This document shows positions 35,195 through 46,865 of a stretch of 64,000 bases of DNA, piece after piece. A model generated the notes under the pieces. It saw only the letters and a list, made by a program, of their open reading frames with translations. It was not told the origin of the DNA and did no database searches. The stretch is from Pristionchus mayeri. Lineage: Eukaryota; Nematoda; Chromadorea; Rhabditida; Neodiplogasteridae. Location of the stretch: NCBI GenBank assembly GCA_036245805.1, contig BTRK01000005.1, positions 49,282,553-49,346,552 on the forward strand, in the 5' to 3' direction. The translations under genes and the position numbers were made by a program. The first letter of the stretch is position 1; every line of letters starts with the position of its first letter.

Positions 35195-35492
35195 AATTCG
35201 GTCGACGAGCCTCCTCCAGATCGCTGCTCCCGACGGAATGCTGACTCCATGCGCACTCCGCTCAGCAAAAGATCAAAGATCATTAGGGTTAATGTAGGGA
35301 AATGGCACCTATACTGAACAATTTTTTAAAATGATTTCGAACGAGCTTTATTTCATTCTAATCAAAAGATTTGTCATTCGCAAATTTATAGAATAATTGA
35401 ATTGGTTTTGAAAGCCAAGGGGGCTTACGTACTTTACTTATTCTGATCCTCTTATCCCTTCCGGGCGCTACCATGTATGCGGACTTGTCCAT
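35195..35492 (-). pseudogene. decayed paralogue of the 79-aa Gly-rich gene
   Basis: ATG at 35492 opens MDKSAYMVAPG, matching MDKSTYMGAPG of the gene at 31 kb. The first donor and second exon (AWSQHSVGSSDLEEARR against AWSQPSADSFGSGGGSS) align, but a small deletion shifts frame so the Gly-rich repeat is read out of frame. The third exon was not found. The promoter region (CATAAAAGGGCGCGAAATCG) is conserved with the intact copy. GATCAAAGATC appears in the intron here too. Confidence 0.6.
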
Positions 35493-35800
35493 AGTGAGGT
35501 GGTGATTATCCTTGAGACTGAGCGATCAGATGTTCTTTCTTCGATTTCGCGCCCTTTTATGGTGCTCATAAACGCATTATGCTGAATCACATCTGGTGAC
35601 GAGATTCGGCGTGATTGCTGATGTTATCATGATTAATCTACTCAACTATACTCGAATCATAGAGTAACCTCTTCCAATAAAATACGTTCGGAAAATATCG
35701 AGAAACTTGAGTAAATTCCGAAGAAGAAGGGGAAGTCCTTCAAATATTGATGGACGATCGATGCTGACTAATTAGTGCTCCAAATTAACGAGTATTTGTC

Positions 35801-35880
35801 TGACTCTCACCAAACAACACGCTCTCTCGTCGATCAGAGTGAGCGAGAGAGTGTATGATATGAAGAGAGCGACCATTGCT
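35801..35880. mobile_element. GAGAGAGCG-family hairpin
   Basis: CTGACTCTCACCAAACAACA on the left and GTATGATATGAAGAGAGCGA on the right surround CGCTCTCTCG...CGAGAGAG. The 35.5-36.2 kb stretch otherwise shows no supported gene. Confidence 0.6.
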
Positions 35881-36184
35881 CAAATGAACAGAATATGATA
35901 AGCAGATCGTAATTTCCAAAACGCTTCTCAAATCTTATCGTTATGCAAAGACGGCGTTCTTCGAGAAATGTCGATAGTTAGATCACAACTAGATAGAAAC
36001 TTATAAAATAAGTCCCAAGCGAGAACATTATATGTTTTATCTATTTTTTTCAATATAAAATCAACATGAAATATTGCAGTGAATCAACTTGATTAAATAT
36101 CTCTTTATCGCAGGATAATAATATACAATGGTGAATGAAAGAGGCGGATTCTCGTTTTCTCCAAATAACAAAAAAAACTTACTT

Positions 36185-38092
36185 GAGGGTGGAGGAATGT
36201 CCGGTTCTGTAATAATAGTGATGAAGGTACTGGGAGCTAACACTTATTCAGTGTATGCAAAAATACGAGTAATGGTTTGACTCTCCTCGATTTGCATGCT
36301 CTCTCGTCTCTCTACCCGATGAGAAAGTGTGCGGTTTGGAGAGAGCGAGACCATTGCTCGATAAAAACTCACGAACGCAGACGATGTTGTTGTACATGAA
36401 CCAGTTGGTGGGATCACCCGAGGGATCATTCTCTCCCAGATAGTTGCTTTCCGGCATGTAGACAAGCCAGTCCCCATTCGTGCATCTGATGTGACTTTCT
36501 CGTCTATGTCCATTGAACAACAAATACCTCATATAATTGAAATCGAAGGTGCTCCAGATGGCTGGCACGGAACTTGGCTGATCTTTGAGGTTGGCCTGAA
36601 AAGGCAGTATACATCAAGGGAGACATGGACGAGTCGGAAACCACAGAGTTGGGGTCGAGAATTGGCGTATTTCCATCTGCGGTCGACGAGTAATAGAGGG
36701 TGAAGGAAAGCGGAGACCAGCCCTGAATTGACCACATAATGTATTTTAAAGAATAACTTAATTTGCATAATTAAAGAAATATATGGTGTAGTATACTGTT
36801 GGGGCACTAGGTTGGATGAGAACGATGACGTCATTGTTCTCATCCGACCTAGTGTCACTGTTGGTTTTCCGAATTATCTTTTATAATTTGACTTACCGGT
36901 CCGCAGCGTACAGTCAAATCACAGCCATCGGCGGAGGGAATGTAGGTGACGTCCGCAAACTGAAAGTATCGCTATCATTATCATTTTGTCCATTAATCCA
37001 GGTCTGGCCCTGGTGGATGATGCACTTCATCTATGCATCGGCGTCTCTTCTACAAACATTTCCTACATCAACATTAGTTCTTTTAAATTTCCCATTGCAC
37101 AAACTCCACATTGCTTGGCACATTTAGTTCCGTGTCGGAATCACTTAGAACAGAGCAATGGTTTGAGATTCTTCCATTCACACACTCTCGTTGGTTAGAG
37201 ATAGCACGATGGTGAATTCAAAATAGGAGAGAGTCGCTCATAATAGCTCTAATTTCACTCACATTTGTAATCGATTGTAACCCCTTTGCCATCTAGATAT
37301 GACGTTGTATTATCATACTAAGTTGCATGTAGCATTTACTCCTAATCATCTTATCATATCGCATGATAAAGAATTATAAAATTTTTATTAATAGCTCCAA
37401 GTAAAGGTAAAGGTCCATCTCGTCTTTGAGACTGGGCTCGCGGGAGAACACTGCTAGGCCAGTGTCAATTTTGGCGGATTTAGTCTGGAGTGCCCACCTT
37501 TCGCCATAACTTAGGCTTTACCTGCGTGATCTAGTCACGGCTACCAATTCCCCGTCGAGAGAGCTCCACTCACCGTGAAGTTATCAGGCGGCACTCCTTG
37601 GTTGGCCACCATCTTCCCGGGGTCACAAGTGCATTGTGCAGCCGAGCGAATCGCTGCAAATCAATCCGTTTATCCCTTGTCTGTAATTGCCGCATGGCTT
37701 GATTTCTGACCCCTCTCCCTTCCTCTGCCCTGGCTGCCAAGCAACCACAACCCGATCGACGGACATTGCACTATAACCATATATAACCTATTGTAACCTA
37801 TTGAATGGAATAAATGAATGTATCTCGCGAAGGGATGTCAATCCGGCTTTTTATAAGCGCATTTCCAGTTACTTTAGTTGCGAGAACCAATCCCGAACAA
37901 CTGAGGAAACACCGTGTCCTTTCTATTCACGCGCACCAGAAGCGCGATCTCTCAATCATATTTCTCAGCAAGCAAATTCATGGAATCTCCAAACAAGAAG
38001 AAAGAGGGTAAGAATGCAAATATAATTGGAAAATCAAGTGGCTGACCGAACTCCGCGAAGAAGAGGGTGACGACCAGAGCGATGCGACGCAT
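36185..38092 (-). CDS. secreted six-cysteine domain protein (3' end not found)
   Basis: Exons with consistent phases: 38092-38047 (signal peptide MRRIALVVTLFFAEF), 37653-37574, 36959-36897, 36722 to about 36640, then from about 36593 to about 36375, and about 36207-36185. The mature protein begins near SAAQCTCDPGKMVANQG. The domain has exactly six cysteines: C-x-C, G-C-DLTVR-C, RC-TNGDW and IVC at the end. The spacing resembles nematode-specific C6-type extracellular domains, an identification by pattern only. N-glycosylation sites are present (NFT). A Pro-rich exon (PDIPPPS) follows, as in the membrane protein at 0.9-5.9 kb, so a membrane span may follow downstream but was not located. A 46-nt intron is inferred between the fourth and fifth exons. 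Introns hold a MITE and a GAGAGAGCG hairpin. Function unknown; defence or cuticle-associated roles would be speculation. Confidence 0.6.
36275..36362. mobile_element. GAGAGAGCG-family hairpin in an intron
   Basis: ATGGTTTGACTCTCCTCG on the left, GGTTTGGAGAGAGCGAGACC on the right. Nearly identical to the copy at 40.25-40.34 kb. Confidence 0.65.
36803..36856. mobile_element. minimal MITE of the GGCACTAGGTCGGATGA family
   Basis: Only 54 bases: GGCACTAGGTTGGATGAGAA, a few bases with GATGACGTCAT, and TTCTCATCCGACCTAGTGTC. It is little more than two termini, in an intron of the six-cysteine gene. Confidence 0.75.
37390..37460 (-). mobile_element. retroelement 3' end (CTTTACC tail family)
   Basis: The reverse complement of the segment at 35.02-35.08 kb: TCTCCCGCGAGCCCAGTCTC followed by GACGAGATGGACCTTTACCT. 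Lies in an intron of the six-cysteine gene. Confidence 0.65.
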
Positions 38093-38535
38093 TTCTGCTG
38101 TGGGTGATCAGCCTTCATCGCATCTCCCTTTATACTCATTGCCCTCTGCAGATGTGGCACCTGCTCCAGATGGCAAAGTGGGTGCAAAGTTTAGAGAGAA
38201 AAGGAATTTATCTCTCAAATCTCCATAATCTTTCGCCAATTTGGTGCAAAGATTTTGCTGGAAAGAGTGCGATGGCGTCTGTGCAAACGAGAATCCGAAA
38301 TTGGGGATGCGCTCTCTTCATTTCGTGTTATATCTCGCGTCTCGAGCAGCCCAGGGAGTGCGTGAAATGAAGCTAGAGTGAATTTCAAGCTGATTCAACT
38401 TCAAGCGGGGTTTCAATATGCTCGCATAGGGACTGCTGCCTCTTGCAGATTCGTTGGCATCATTCCTTTATTCGACTTTATTTGTGAAAGCAAACGCGGT
38501 GCAAAAGCATTGATGCTGTAGGTGATCCTATCCGA

Positions 38536-38627
38536 GCAATGATCTCGCTCTCTTCATATCATACACTCTCTTGCTCACTCTGATCGACGAGAGAGCGTGT
38601 TGTTTGGAGAGAGTCAGACAATTACTC
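38536..38627. mobile_element. GAGAGAGCG-family hairpin
   Basis: GAGCAATGATCTCGCTCTCT on the left, GGAGAGAGTCAGACAATTAC on the right, arms about 40 bases. Confidence 0.65.
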
Positions 38628-38638
38628 TCCTATGCCAA

Positions 38639-39430
38639 AGGAATACATCCATCATTTATCCATTGGCTCATTCATCCATCAGCGGTGAAAATGAACGAAA
38701 TAACATCACGTAGTCGATTGGCCAAGATAATCAACTAATAGTCGATTGTTTTGTCTGCTCCAAACTCCAAACTGTGCAAAAACTGGATACATCATTCTCC
38801 TAAATTCCCGTTATCCATTGCCGATTTCGTTCAAAACAAATTGCAGAAGAGGCTGCGATGACTTCTGCGAAAACTAGCATTCGATATTCAGGTGGAATCT
38901 CTCGTAGCTCTCACGGTAGAGAGAGTACACACACTGGCACTAGGTCGGATGATCACTATCGGATGATAACATACTGGATAATAATACAAAAATGGACACT
39001 TCTGGAGAACTTTCAAAGTAGCTTCACAATGTGTCAAAAATGATTCGGTGAAAGTTCTACAGAAGGGTTGATGTTTTAGTCATCCAGTAGGTTATCATCC
39101 GACCTAGTGCCCACACTTGGTGATCGATTCTGAATCCAGAACGAGCAAAAACCATACACACCGCTCTATCCAATATCCCTTCTCTTTCTTCAGTTTTCAC
39201 ATGATGAAGAATTTTCAGGGATGAGGGGAATGCCGTCTATGCAAACTAACGAGAGTGCGAACGTCGACCCTTGGCATTAGATACCTTCATTTGCCTGGTA
39301 GTCGACTAAACAATCGACTATTAGACGACTATTAGTCAATTGGCCAATCGACTATGTGATGTTATCTTGTTCATTTCCTGCAGCTGATGGGTGAATGAGC
39401 GGTCATTGGATAAATGAAGGATGTATTCCT
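38639..39430. mobile_element. 792-bp inverted-repeat element containing a nested MITE
   Basis: AGGAATACATCCATCATTTA on the left pairs with TAAATGAAGGATGTATTCCT on the right. The inner arms CACGTAGTCGATTGGCCAA and TTGGCCAATCGACTATGTG continue the stem. Nested inside is a GGCACTAGG-family MITE at 38936-39111 with termini GGCACTAGGTCGGATGA and TCATCCGACCTAGTGCC. Confidence 0.7.
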
Positions 39431-40066
39431 TAGTAGTGAATGGTCAATATTTTTTTTCGAATTATAGTGCCAATAATCTTGCTGAATGTGAGAGGAAGGC
39501 TTGTAAATCCAACTTTCTAATGCTCTCTGATCTTGCATTCATTGTTCCGAATTTTACGATTTACGATTTTACGATTTTAACACATTTATCTAGAGGTCAT
39601 TAGATTCTCGGGAGATCAGGCGAGAGCTCTGATGTGCATGGTGTTCCAGTTAGAGCTTCCGAATTTTTCTTGATTATATAAACAGCGTCAGGCGTTCGCA
39701 GATAGTGCACGATCGAAATTATTTTTTTCGGCATCATGTATTCTAAACGGATAACGAATGAAAATATTTTTAAAAAAAGGCGAGTTAAGGCGTGTCCGTC
39801 TCAAAATGAGACTGCAGAAGGAGCGATGGGAGCAAAGGATTAATCGATGACGATTATGCAAAATAGTAAGCTGTGAGAGATAATGAGAGGAAGTCCCACG
39901 CTAACACGGTCGAAGCTTAAAAGGGAGAAAATAACCTGAAAATGTGCGAAAAGAAGAGGTGGAAAGAGTAAGACAATGTAGTCCCGTGGTAACTGTTCTT
40001 CAAACGGGAGGGCAAGCGAAACTAGAGCTGCAGCCTCGTGGAGGAGGAATGGTTAAAGCAGCAGGA

Positions 40067-40155
40067 ATCGTCTGACTCTCTCCAAACCGCACGCTCTCTC
40101 GCCGGTTAGAGAATGCGATAGAACATGAGATTTGGTGAGAGTCAGACGATTATTC
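40067..40155. mobile_element. GAGAGAGCG-family hairpin
   Basis: CGTCTGACTCTCTCCAAACC on the left, TTTGGTGAGAGTCAGACG on the right. The 39.4-40.7 kb stretch otherwise shows no gene that could be supported. Confidence 0.65.
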
Positions 40156-40245
40156 TAAAGCAGAGACATTGAAGTGAAGGAAACATACAAATTATACGGA
40201 AGCTAATCCACAATAAATGTAATTCGAGAGAGGGCGCATCGATAT

Positions 40246-40340
40246 GAGTAATGGTCTGACTCTCCTCGATTTGCATGCTCTCTCGTATCTCTACCCGATG
40301 AGAGAGTGTACGGTTTGGAGAGAGTGAGACTATTACTCAT
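40246..40340. mobile_element. GAGAGAGCG-family hairpin
   Basis: GAGTAATGGTCTGACTCTCC on the left, GAGAGAGTGAGACTATTACT on the right. Confidence 0.65.
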
Positions 40341-40736
40341 CGATATGCAATGCGCTTTCGACAGAGACACAATTTCGAATATACATTGGCGGAGCTCAAC
40401 TCTACTTTATTAATTCGTGTGAAATTCGTGTGAAATTATTTATTAACTTTACAATTAGTAATAAATGCCGTAGAGTGATCCGAAATCCTAACTGGCCGGC
40501 TCTCCACTCTCGAACTCCTCACCAATTTCAAAATACATCATCTTCATTCCTCATGCCAGCAGGTTACCCTGAATGAGATTATCACGTGCGGTTCATTCAA
40601 ATTGGGTTTTTTCTACGACAAATATCTCACTTGAAAACTCCTTAATGTGCATGGTGTAGTACATCGTTCCGTTTTGATTCTATATTCCCAGCATGAAAAT
40701 ACGTGAGAGCGCTTGGACCTGAACACTAAAAGTTAA

Positions 40737-40979
40737 AGGAGGAGTAAATGCAAACACGCGCCCGGTTGGAATATGTTTCACCTAGGCACGCACTATCTTC
40801 AAGTCGCGTGCTATCTCGCCCCCTTCCCTGAGCTTTCCCTGATCTGGCTCCCAGCCAACTAGCTATAACTCTGTTCGGAATGGAGATGTCAATGTGAAAA
40901 TTTCGGAGCTTCTTATCGTTGTGGTTCTAGGCAGTGCATATGATAGCTTCAAAAATTGAATTTTGAGTTCACTCCTCCT
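40737..40979. mobile_element. MITE flanked by TTAA, copy 2
   Basis: AGGAGGAGTAAA...ACTCCTCCT with TTAA on both sides (40733-40736, 40980-40983). The interior shares CGCCCGGTTGGAATATGTTT and CTGAGCTTTCCCTGATCTGG with copy 1 at 26.1 kb. Confidence 0.85.
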
Positions 40980-41514
40980 TTAAGGTGAAATTAAAAGACA
41001 GACCAAGTCTGTAAAATCCTGCCTGCTTAAAGAATTGCAAAACACAGTTAAAAATGCATACCTTATAATCTTGCTAATCTTGTTTGGGAAGCTTCTAGAG
41101 AAGCGGCTGAGACGATATATACGCCTGAAAGGAACAATTTGAGATACAACTGTAAGCAAGGGGTGAAGTATGTGCAAAAAGACGGGAATTATGAGACTCG
41201 GGAGAAACACCGAGGAAGAAGATACAGAGCCAACAGTGGATGGACTCGATGGAATCACGGTAGCATGTGAGGAAAAATTTCTCTCGCCCTCTCTCTCATC
41301 GTACGCATCTCGTGACGCATCCACGCTTTTCCCAAACAACCCCTTTACTCCCAGAAATAACTGCTACGTTCGCTCGTGCTCTTTCTCGAAATCGTATATT
41401 TGCCGTGACTCATCCTTGTTTGCTTCAATTTTAGTCGGCTGAGGAGAGCTAGGTCGTGAAAAATTAGTGTGATGTAACAAGAGATTCACTTCACTTCAAG
41501 AGGTACACTTGGTA

Positions 41515-42013
41515 CACTTCAAGAGGAGGAGCACGGACGGATTCCCATCGTCTCGAGTGATCTACCGTCAAGAAAGCCCCGCTGTCTGCGTTGTGAGTTC
41601 CTAACCGGCGCAAGTCAGGTGTTCGGCGGCAGGATGATCTACTTCGATGCTCAACAGAGATCCGTCACGATCGTCCCTACAGTTGACCAGAGAAGCCAAA
41701 GAAGATCCCATCCCTTGACCTAACGACGCTCTGAGACCGAAGATCCCCATTCCCTCCACACTGAAGTCACCCTCCTGCAGGACCATTGTGCCTGACGTCA
41801 GGATAAATATGATATGATATGATAACAAGAGATTCCAACATAAGAGTATATTACAATAAGCAGCAACCATTTCAAGACGTGACTGAAATCATACAGTGGA
41901 CTTTATGAATTCTTTTCCGTCGGAGATGTTTCCAGTACATCTATCCAACCACACCTAGCAGTGTTCTCCCGCCAGCCCAGTCTCGAAGACGGGATGTACC
42001 TTTACCTTTAACT
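41515..42013 (+). mobile_element. retroelement 3' ends
   Basis: Two remnants. A GC-richer block 41515-41825 ends in ATATGATATGATATGATA, a simple tail typical of retroposed 3' ends. A second segment at 41961-42013 repeats AGCCCAGTCTCGAAGACGGG and the CTTTACC tail of 35.0 kb. No coding region remains, and the 42.0-44.0 kb stretch shows no supported gene. Confidence 0.45.
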
Positions 42014-44000
42014 TTTTATCTAACCATGCTTTCCCACTCAGATTCCCAATTTTGGACCATGAACTACGTTAGCGGTGAGCAAACTCAAGTTCACAGAGTT
42101 AGAGGATCTAAACAGGGTGGTGTAGTGTCAGAGACTTCTACCAGAGGGAAGAGTCATGATGTAAGAAGAGCGAAGTAACGTAAACACCCTACCACATTGT
42201 CTCTTCTTGAGCAGATTATCAGCATTCCATTCACATCTTTTTTCAATGCATAGACAGTCTTTCGGAAGAATCCTCTTTGAACGTCAATTCATTCCATGCA
42301 GTCTCTACTGTGCAAGATTCTTTTCAAAATGTGCTGCAATTTGGGGATTCTTTCTTGAAAAAGCAATTCGAAGAGGATTGGAAAGAAGAAAAGGCAAGAA
42401 AATCTTGCATTCAATTGAACAGGAAATCTTCATTTCGTAATAAACTATGAATCCCAGATAATTCCAACTGTGTTCTGGAGAATTACAGAGAAATAACAAC
42501 AGTTTATTCGATAATAACAATCCTTCGATGTTATGGGATATTCTACTATTCAGCTACGATATCGAGTGTCGTTGATACTGCATCAGAAATCGATGCAATG
42601 TGCCATGGTCCGTGATCAGACCATGCTACACTGCATCACATTCTGATGATGTTGTTCAGCTGCGGAGGGAGTGTCGGGCAGGGTCGGCTGCAATGTGACT
42701 GCTTATACGAACTATGAAAATTCTGCCAGTATTTTGGCATTATTTGAATTCGCTGAACATGTCTCTGGACAGGAGCTCACATTTCGTGGAGTGCCTACTC
42801 CTAACTAATTGGTAACAATGCAACGACTTCCAAGTCGCTACGTCGACTACTGATGGAGCTGTGATTTGTTTATTTTTTGTCGGTTTGCGTTATCATCCCC
42901 CCCATTTCAAGAACTTACAAAATGTAGATAAATTAAACTGGTATTGTCTTCCTTGCGAAGCGACTGAGACGATGCAGGCGTCTGAAGTAAGTAAGAGAAA
43001 ATGGAAAGGACAGGAGATGAAACAGAGCTACCAATGGGAGGAATCATTGTGAGAAAGGCAAGAGGAATACACCGTAGCTTATGAAAATTGTCCCTCTCCC
43101 CTCCCCTTTCTCTCTCCTTCGCGCTCATGTCGTGATATGTCCATGTTTTCCCCAAACCAAACGCCCAGAAATACGTTCTTATTTCGCTCTTTCTCAAAAT
43201 CGTATAGTGGCCGTGACTCATCCTTGTTTTCATCTGCTGTAGCTGATTGAGGGAATCAGTGATTACTATATAAAAAGAAATATCGTCACGACTGTCTGCC
43301 TGTATGTTTGTTCGTCTGCCACTGTTTTGTCCAAACTGGTTAAAAGCTTTATTTACAATTACAAAAAAATCATCGCATAGCACAGCATAACAGGGAAGAA
43401 CCTGAATCGTCGGCATCTTGCAGCTACCTCAGAAATGTAGGGCGGATGGGAACTATGAGGTAGCGATGGCTTCGCAAGAAATGACTCTCTTCAAACTACA
43501 CACTCTCTCTCTCTCCAATCAGACCGGCGAGATAGTGTGTCCGCGATGGCTAAACGAGTATGTCGTTCATTTGCAAGGAAAAGAGGAAAGAATTAGGATC
43601 GATAAAGTAATGCTTGGATACCTTTCAAATTGATAAGATATTGCATTCCTTATCTATTCTTCTCCAGAAGCGGATGAGCCGATGTAAGCGTCTGTAGGAT
43701 GAGAATATTAACAAAAATGCGCAAAAAATGGATTGAATACAACACGCGAATCATAGGAGAGAATGCTAATGCTGCGGTTTTCCATTCAGAGTAGTAAGAT
43801 TGAGTGTGAGATCCGTTAATCCATTTCCTCCTACTTTCTCCTACGGGAAAAGTAAGAAGACTCTGAAAAATCGAAGGTTTCCATCAAAACAAGCCCCCTA
43901 TGATAGGCACTCCCTCCACTGCAAGCGTGTGCCCTCTTCCTTTCCCATCTCTCTCTCTCTCATCACAGTACTCTAGTCGTGACGTATCCACTAGTGATGC

Positions 44001-44105
44001 CAAAACGGCGTGCGCTCTCCACGTTTCACACGCTCTCTCATAGGTCAGACAGAGCGAGAGAGTGTGTGAAACTAGGCGAGCGCGCGCCGTTTTGGCATCA
44101 CTAGT
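44001..44105. mobile_element. hairpin element with GATGCCAAAACGGCG termini, copy 1
   Basis: Termini AGTGATGCCAAAACGGCG and CGCCGTTTTGGCATCACT around a GAGAGAGCG core. Arms about 48 bases, nearly perfect. Copy 2 is at 48.84 kb. Confidence 0.8.
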
Positions 44106-44783
44106 ATCCATGTTTTCCCAAACCAAACCACTTCCTCACTCCCTGAAATATCAACTAATTTCGCAAATGATCTCTCTCAATATTGTATAGTGGCCGTGAC
44201 TCATCATTGTTCTCATCTACTAGTTGGCTGAAAACAAAGATAAAGATCACAGAAATCTGCTAGTAATATAATGAGCGCTTCCACAATGCGTTGTGAATGT
44301 GGCAAAAATAGGCAACGCACTTCAATGCAGCCGTGGTAAACGGAATGCAGTTAGTTCAAAGAACTATTTGACTAGGTAGATACTCAGCGACTAACGACAG
44401 AATCATAAGGAGGGATTTAAATGTTAAATTTATTGAAATATAATGTGGATGATCTAGATACGATGCCATGGAATAGCCAGCTACTTGAAATCTCGGCCTG
44501 ACTGTGTGGTTTCGATGTCTTCTTATGAGAATGAATGGGTACGAACGTATAGTTTTTCTCAAGACAGAATGCAGAATTACAATTCACAATACGAAGATAA
44601 TTGTAAAAATCGTCCCATTTTTGCTTCAAAACTGCCCCCATTTGATGAAAACAAAAACATTGCATCCAATTCCTCACTTTTCACTATTCATTCTTCTCTA
44701 AAATAAGGCGGTTATGAATTGTCTGTGACTCGCCACATACATCTCCTTTCCCTTGGATCCATATTTCTTCTTATTTCGCATCC

Positions 44784-45023
44784 TCAGTTCTTCTTCATAC
44801 GAGCCATCAAGGTAAGGAACTCTTGGAAATCGATTTCTCCGTTTCCGTCAGCGTCCACCTCGTGAACCAAAGCTCTCAGTTCGTCGTCGGTAGGGTTCTT
44901 GCCTAGAGAGCGCATGAACGTTCCCAGTTCCTTGGTGGATAAGGTGCCGTCTCCATCCGTATCGAAGCGAGAGAAAGCCTCCTTGAACTCGGCAATTTGT
45001 TCGACGGAGAGGTGATCGGTCAT
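44784..45023 (-). CDS. half-calmodulin: two EF hands, 79 aa, left copy
   Basis: An intronless frame starting [20 protein letters not shown]. Two canonical EF-hand loops are complete: [12 protein letters not shown] (about residues 21-32) and [12 protein letters not shown] (about 57-68), all Ca2+-ligating positions acceptable. It aligns end to end with the N-terminal lobe of calmodulin and stops (LMARMKKN) in the central linker, so the C-terminal lobe is absent. The stop is genuine, with no in-frame continuation. A Ca2+ sensor or buffer role is likely from the family. Divergently oriented to the copy at 46.87 kb, about 1.8 kb away. It could be a retrocopy or a calmodulin-derived single-lobe gene. 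Confidence 0.8.
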   Translation of the reverse strand: MTDHLSVEQIAEFKEAFSRFDTDGDGTLSTKELGTFMRSLGKNPTDDELRALVHEVDADGNGEIDFQEFLTLMARMKKN

Positions 45024-46487
45024 GGCGAGTGGGGAACTACAGTACCGTACAAAAGTTTCGCAACAATTTTGTCATTGTCATAACTTCGTTCAAAATTGAG
45101 CTAGAGACTTATGGTTGGAAGCATTCGAGAGGTAAATGTCAGGAGAAAATAGTCGTACGGTATATGGTCTGAAATACATTTAGCGCGGGTTTCTGAATTT
45201 AATTTTCTGCATTACAATTTTCATGTATTTTTTGAAACTCAGCCGAAAGTCGATGTTATATCGCACGAACTGTGATGAAAGTATAGCCATTGATGTTTAC
45301 GATCCACTATCTGGCTTGCGCGTTGCACATCGGAAAGAGCTAATATATCGATATTCCGAGACCTCCGAGATGTGTTTGAACGGCTATATCTTCGCCCCCA
45401 GTTGAGCGATAGGGCCCTTATTTCGCAGCTACTATACACTAGTAATGAAGGAACATTTTACCAAGTTTGATAGTGATCAGACAACAAATTGCAAAATTCG
45501 AAAAATTTTGGACATGCATTTTCATACACGTGGAATCGACCTTTAGCGCAATCGAAAAAATCTGATTTCTTAAACCTTTATGCAGAATCTATTAATGACT
45601 AAGTGTGCGAAATCGTGAAGTGAGACGATTTGTCCAGCACATTTTACAGCCCAATAACCACAGAGAGTCAGAACGGCCACAGTCGTCAGAAATGTTCCGT
45701 TGCGAAAGTCGACCTAGTATATCGGGAGAGTTTCTTTAAAATTGGCTCCAATTCAATGAGAAATTTGCATACCTGGGACTTGCAAAGCTGCTAGAAGCGT
45801 GTTATGCAATTTGAACAATATCCAATTTTACCTTGTACCGTGTTTTAAGGTTTATGACTATCTGACTCTCTGTGGTTATTGGGCTGTAAAATGTGCTGGA
45901 CAAATCGTCTCATTTCACAATTTCGCACACTTATTCATTAATAGATTCTGCGTAAAGCTGCAAGAAATCGGATTTTATCGATGACGTTAAAGGTTGTTTC
46001 CACGTGTATGAAAATGCATGTCCAAAATTTTTCGCTTTTTGTTGTCTGATCACTATCAAACTTGGTAAAATGTTTCTATATTAATAGTGTATAGTAGCTG
46101 CGAAATAAGGGCCCTATCGCGCAACTGGGAGCGAAAATATAGCCGTTCAAACACATCTCGGAGGTCTCGGAATATCGTTATATTAGCTCTTTCCGATGTG
46201 CAACGAGCAAGCCAGTTAGTGGATTGTAAACATCATTGGTTATACTTTCATCACAGTTCGTGCGATATAACATCACTTTCGGTTGAGTTTCAAAAAAAAC
46301 ATGAATATGGTGATGCAGAAAATTAAATTCCGAAACCCGCGATAAATGTGTTTCAGATCATATACCGTATGAATATTTTCTCCTGATATTTACCTCTCGA
46401 ATGCTTCCAACCATAAGTCTCTAGCTGAATTTTGAACGAAGTTATGACAATGACACATTTGTTGCGAAACTTTTGTCCGGTACTGTA

Positions 46488-46849
46488 GATGATGGGAGCT
46501 CAAACTCGGGTAATAAATACTTTTTCGAGCATTGGTCTGACTCTCTTCAGTTTGCACGCTCTCTCTGAGAGAGGCGAGAGAGCGTGCAAACTGAAGAGAG
46601 TCAGACGATTGCTCCCCTTTCCCGTCCTCTTCCCCTCTTGATAAGCCATGCACAAGCGCGTGCATTGACGTAATTGCTTAACTGATAGGGAAAGGCTGTT
46701 CTAAAAATGCTTGATTGATGCCAAAGTATTGAACAGCCTTTCCCTATCAGTTAAGCAATTACGTCAATGACCGCGTTTGTGCATTGCTTATCAAGAGGGG
46801 GAAGATGACAGGAAACGTATTTATTGCCCGAGTTTGAGCTCCCATCATC
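46488..46849. mobile_element. 362-bp MITE with TA duplication, inserted upstream of the right calmodulin copy
   Basis: GATGATGGGAGCTCAAACTC on the left, GAGTTTGAGCTCCCATCATC on the right, flanked by TA (46486-46487, 46850-46851). The left arm of the inverted duplication has the uninterrupted site. A GAGAGAGCG hairpin (46526-46614) is nested within, and the inner arms share ATTGACGTAATTGCTTAACT and its complement. Confidence 0.85.
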
Positions 46850-46865
46850 TAGTTCCCCACTCGCT

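Noticed and set aside
36248..36568. 106-codon single frame as an independent small gene
   Set aside because: It runs through an exon-intron boundary of the six-cysteine gene; the conserved cysteines are explained by the spliced model.
46824..46865. N-terminal 14-residue extension of the right calmodulin copy
   Set aside because: Most of the extension is encoded by the inserted MITE and is absent from the left copy, so the downstream ATG is preferred for the gene model.
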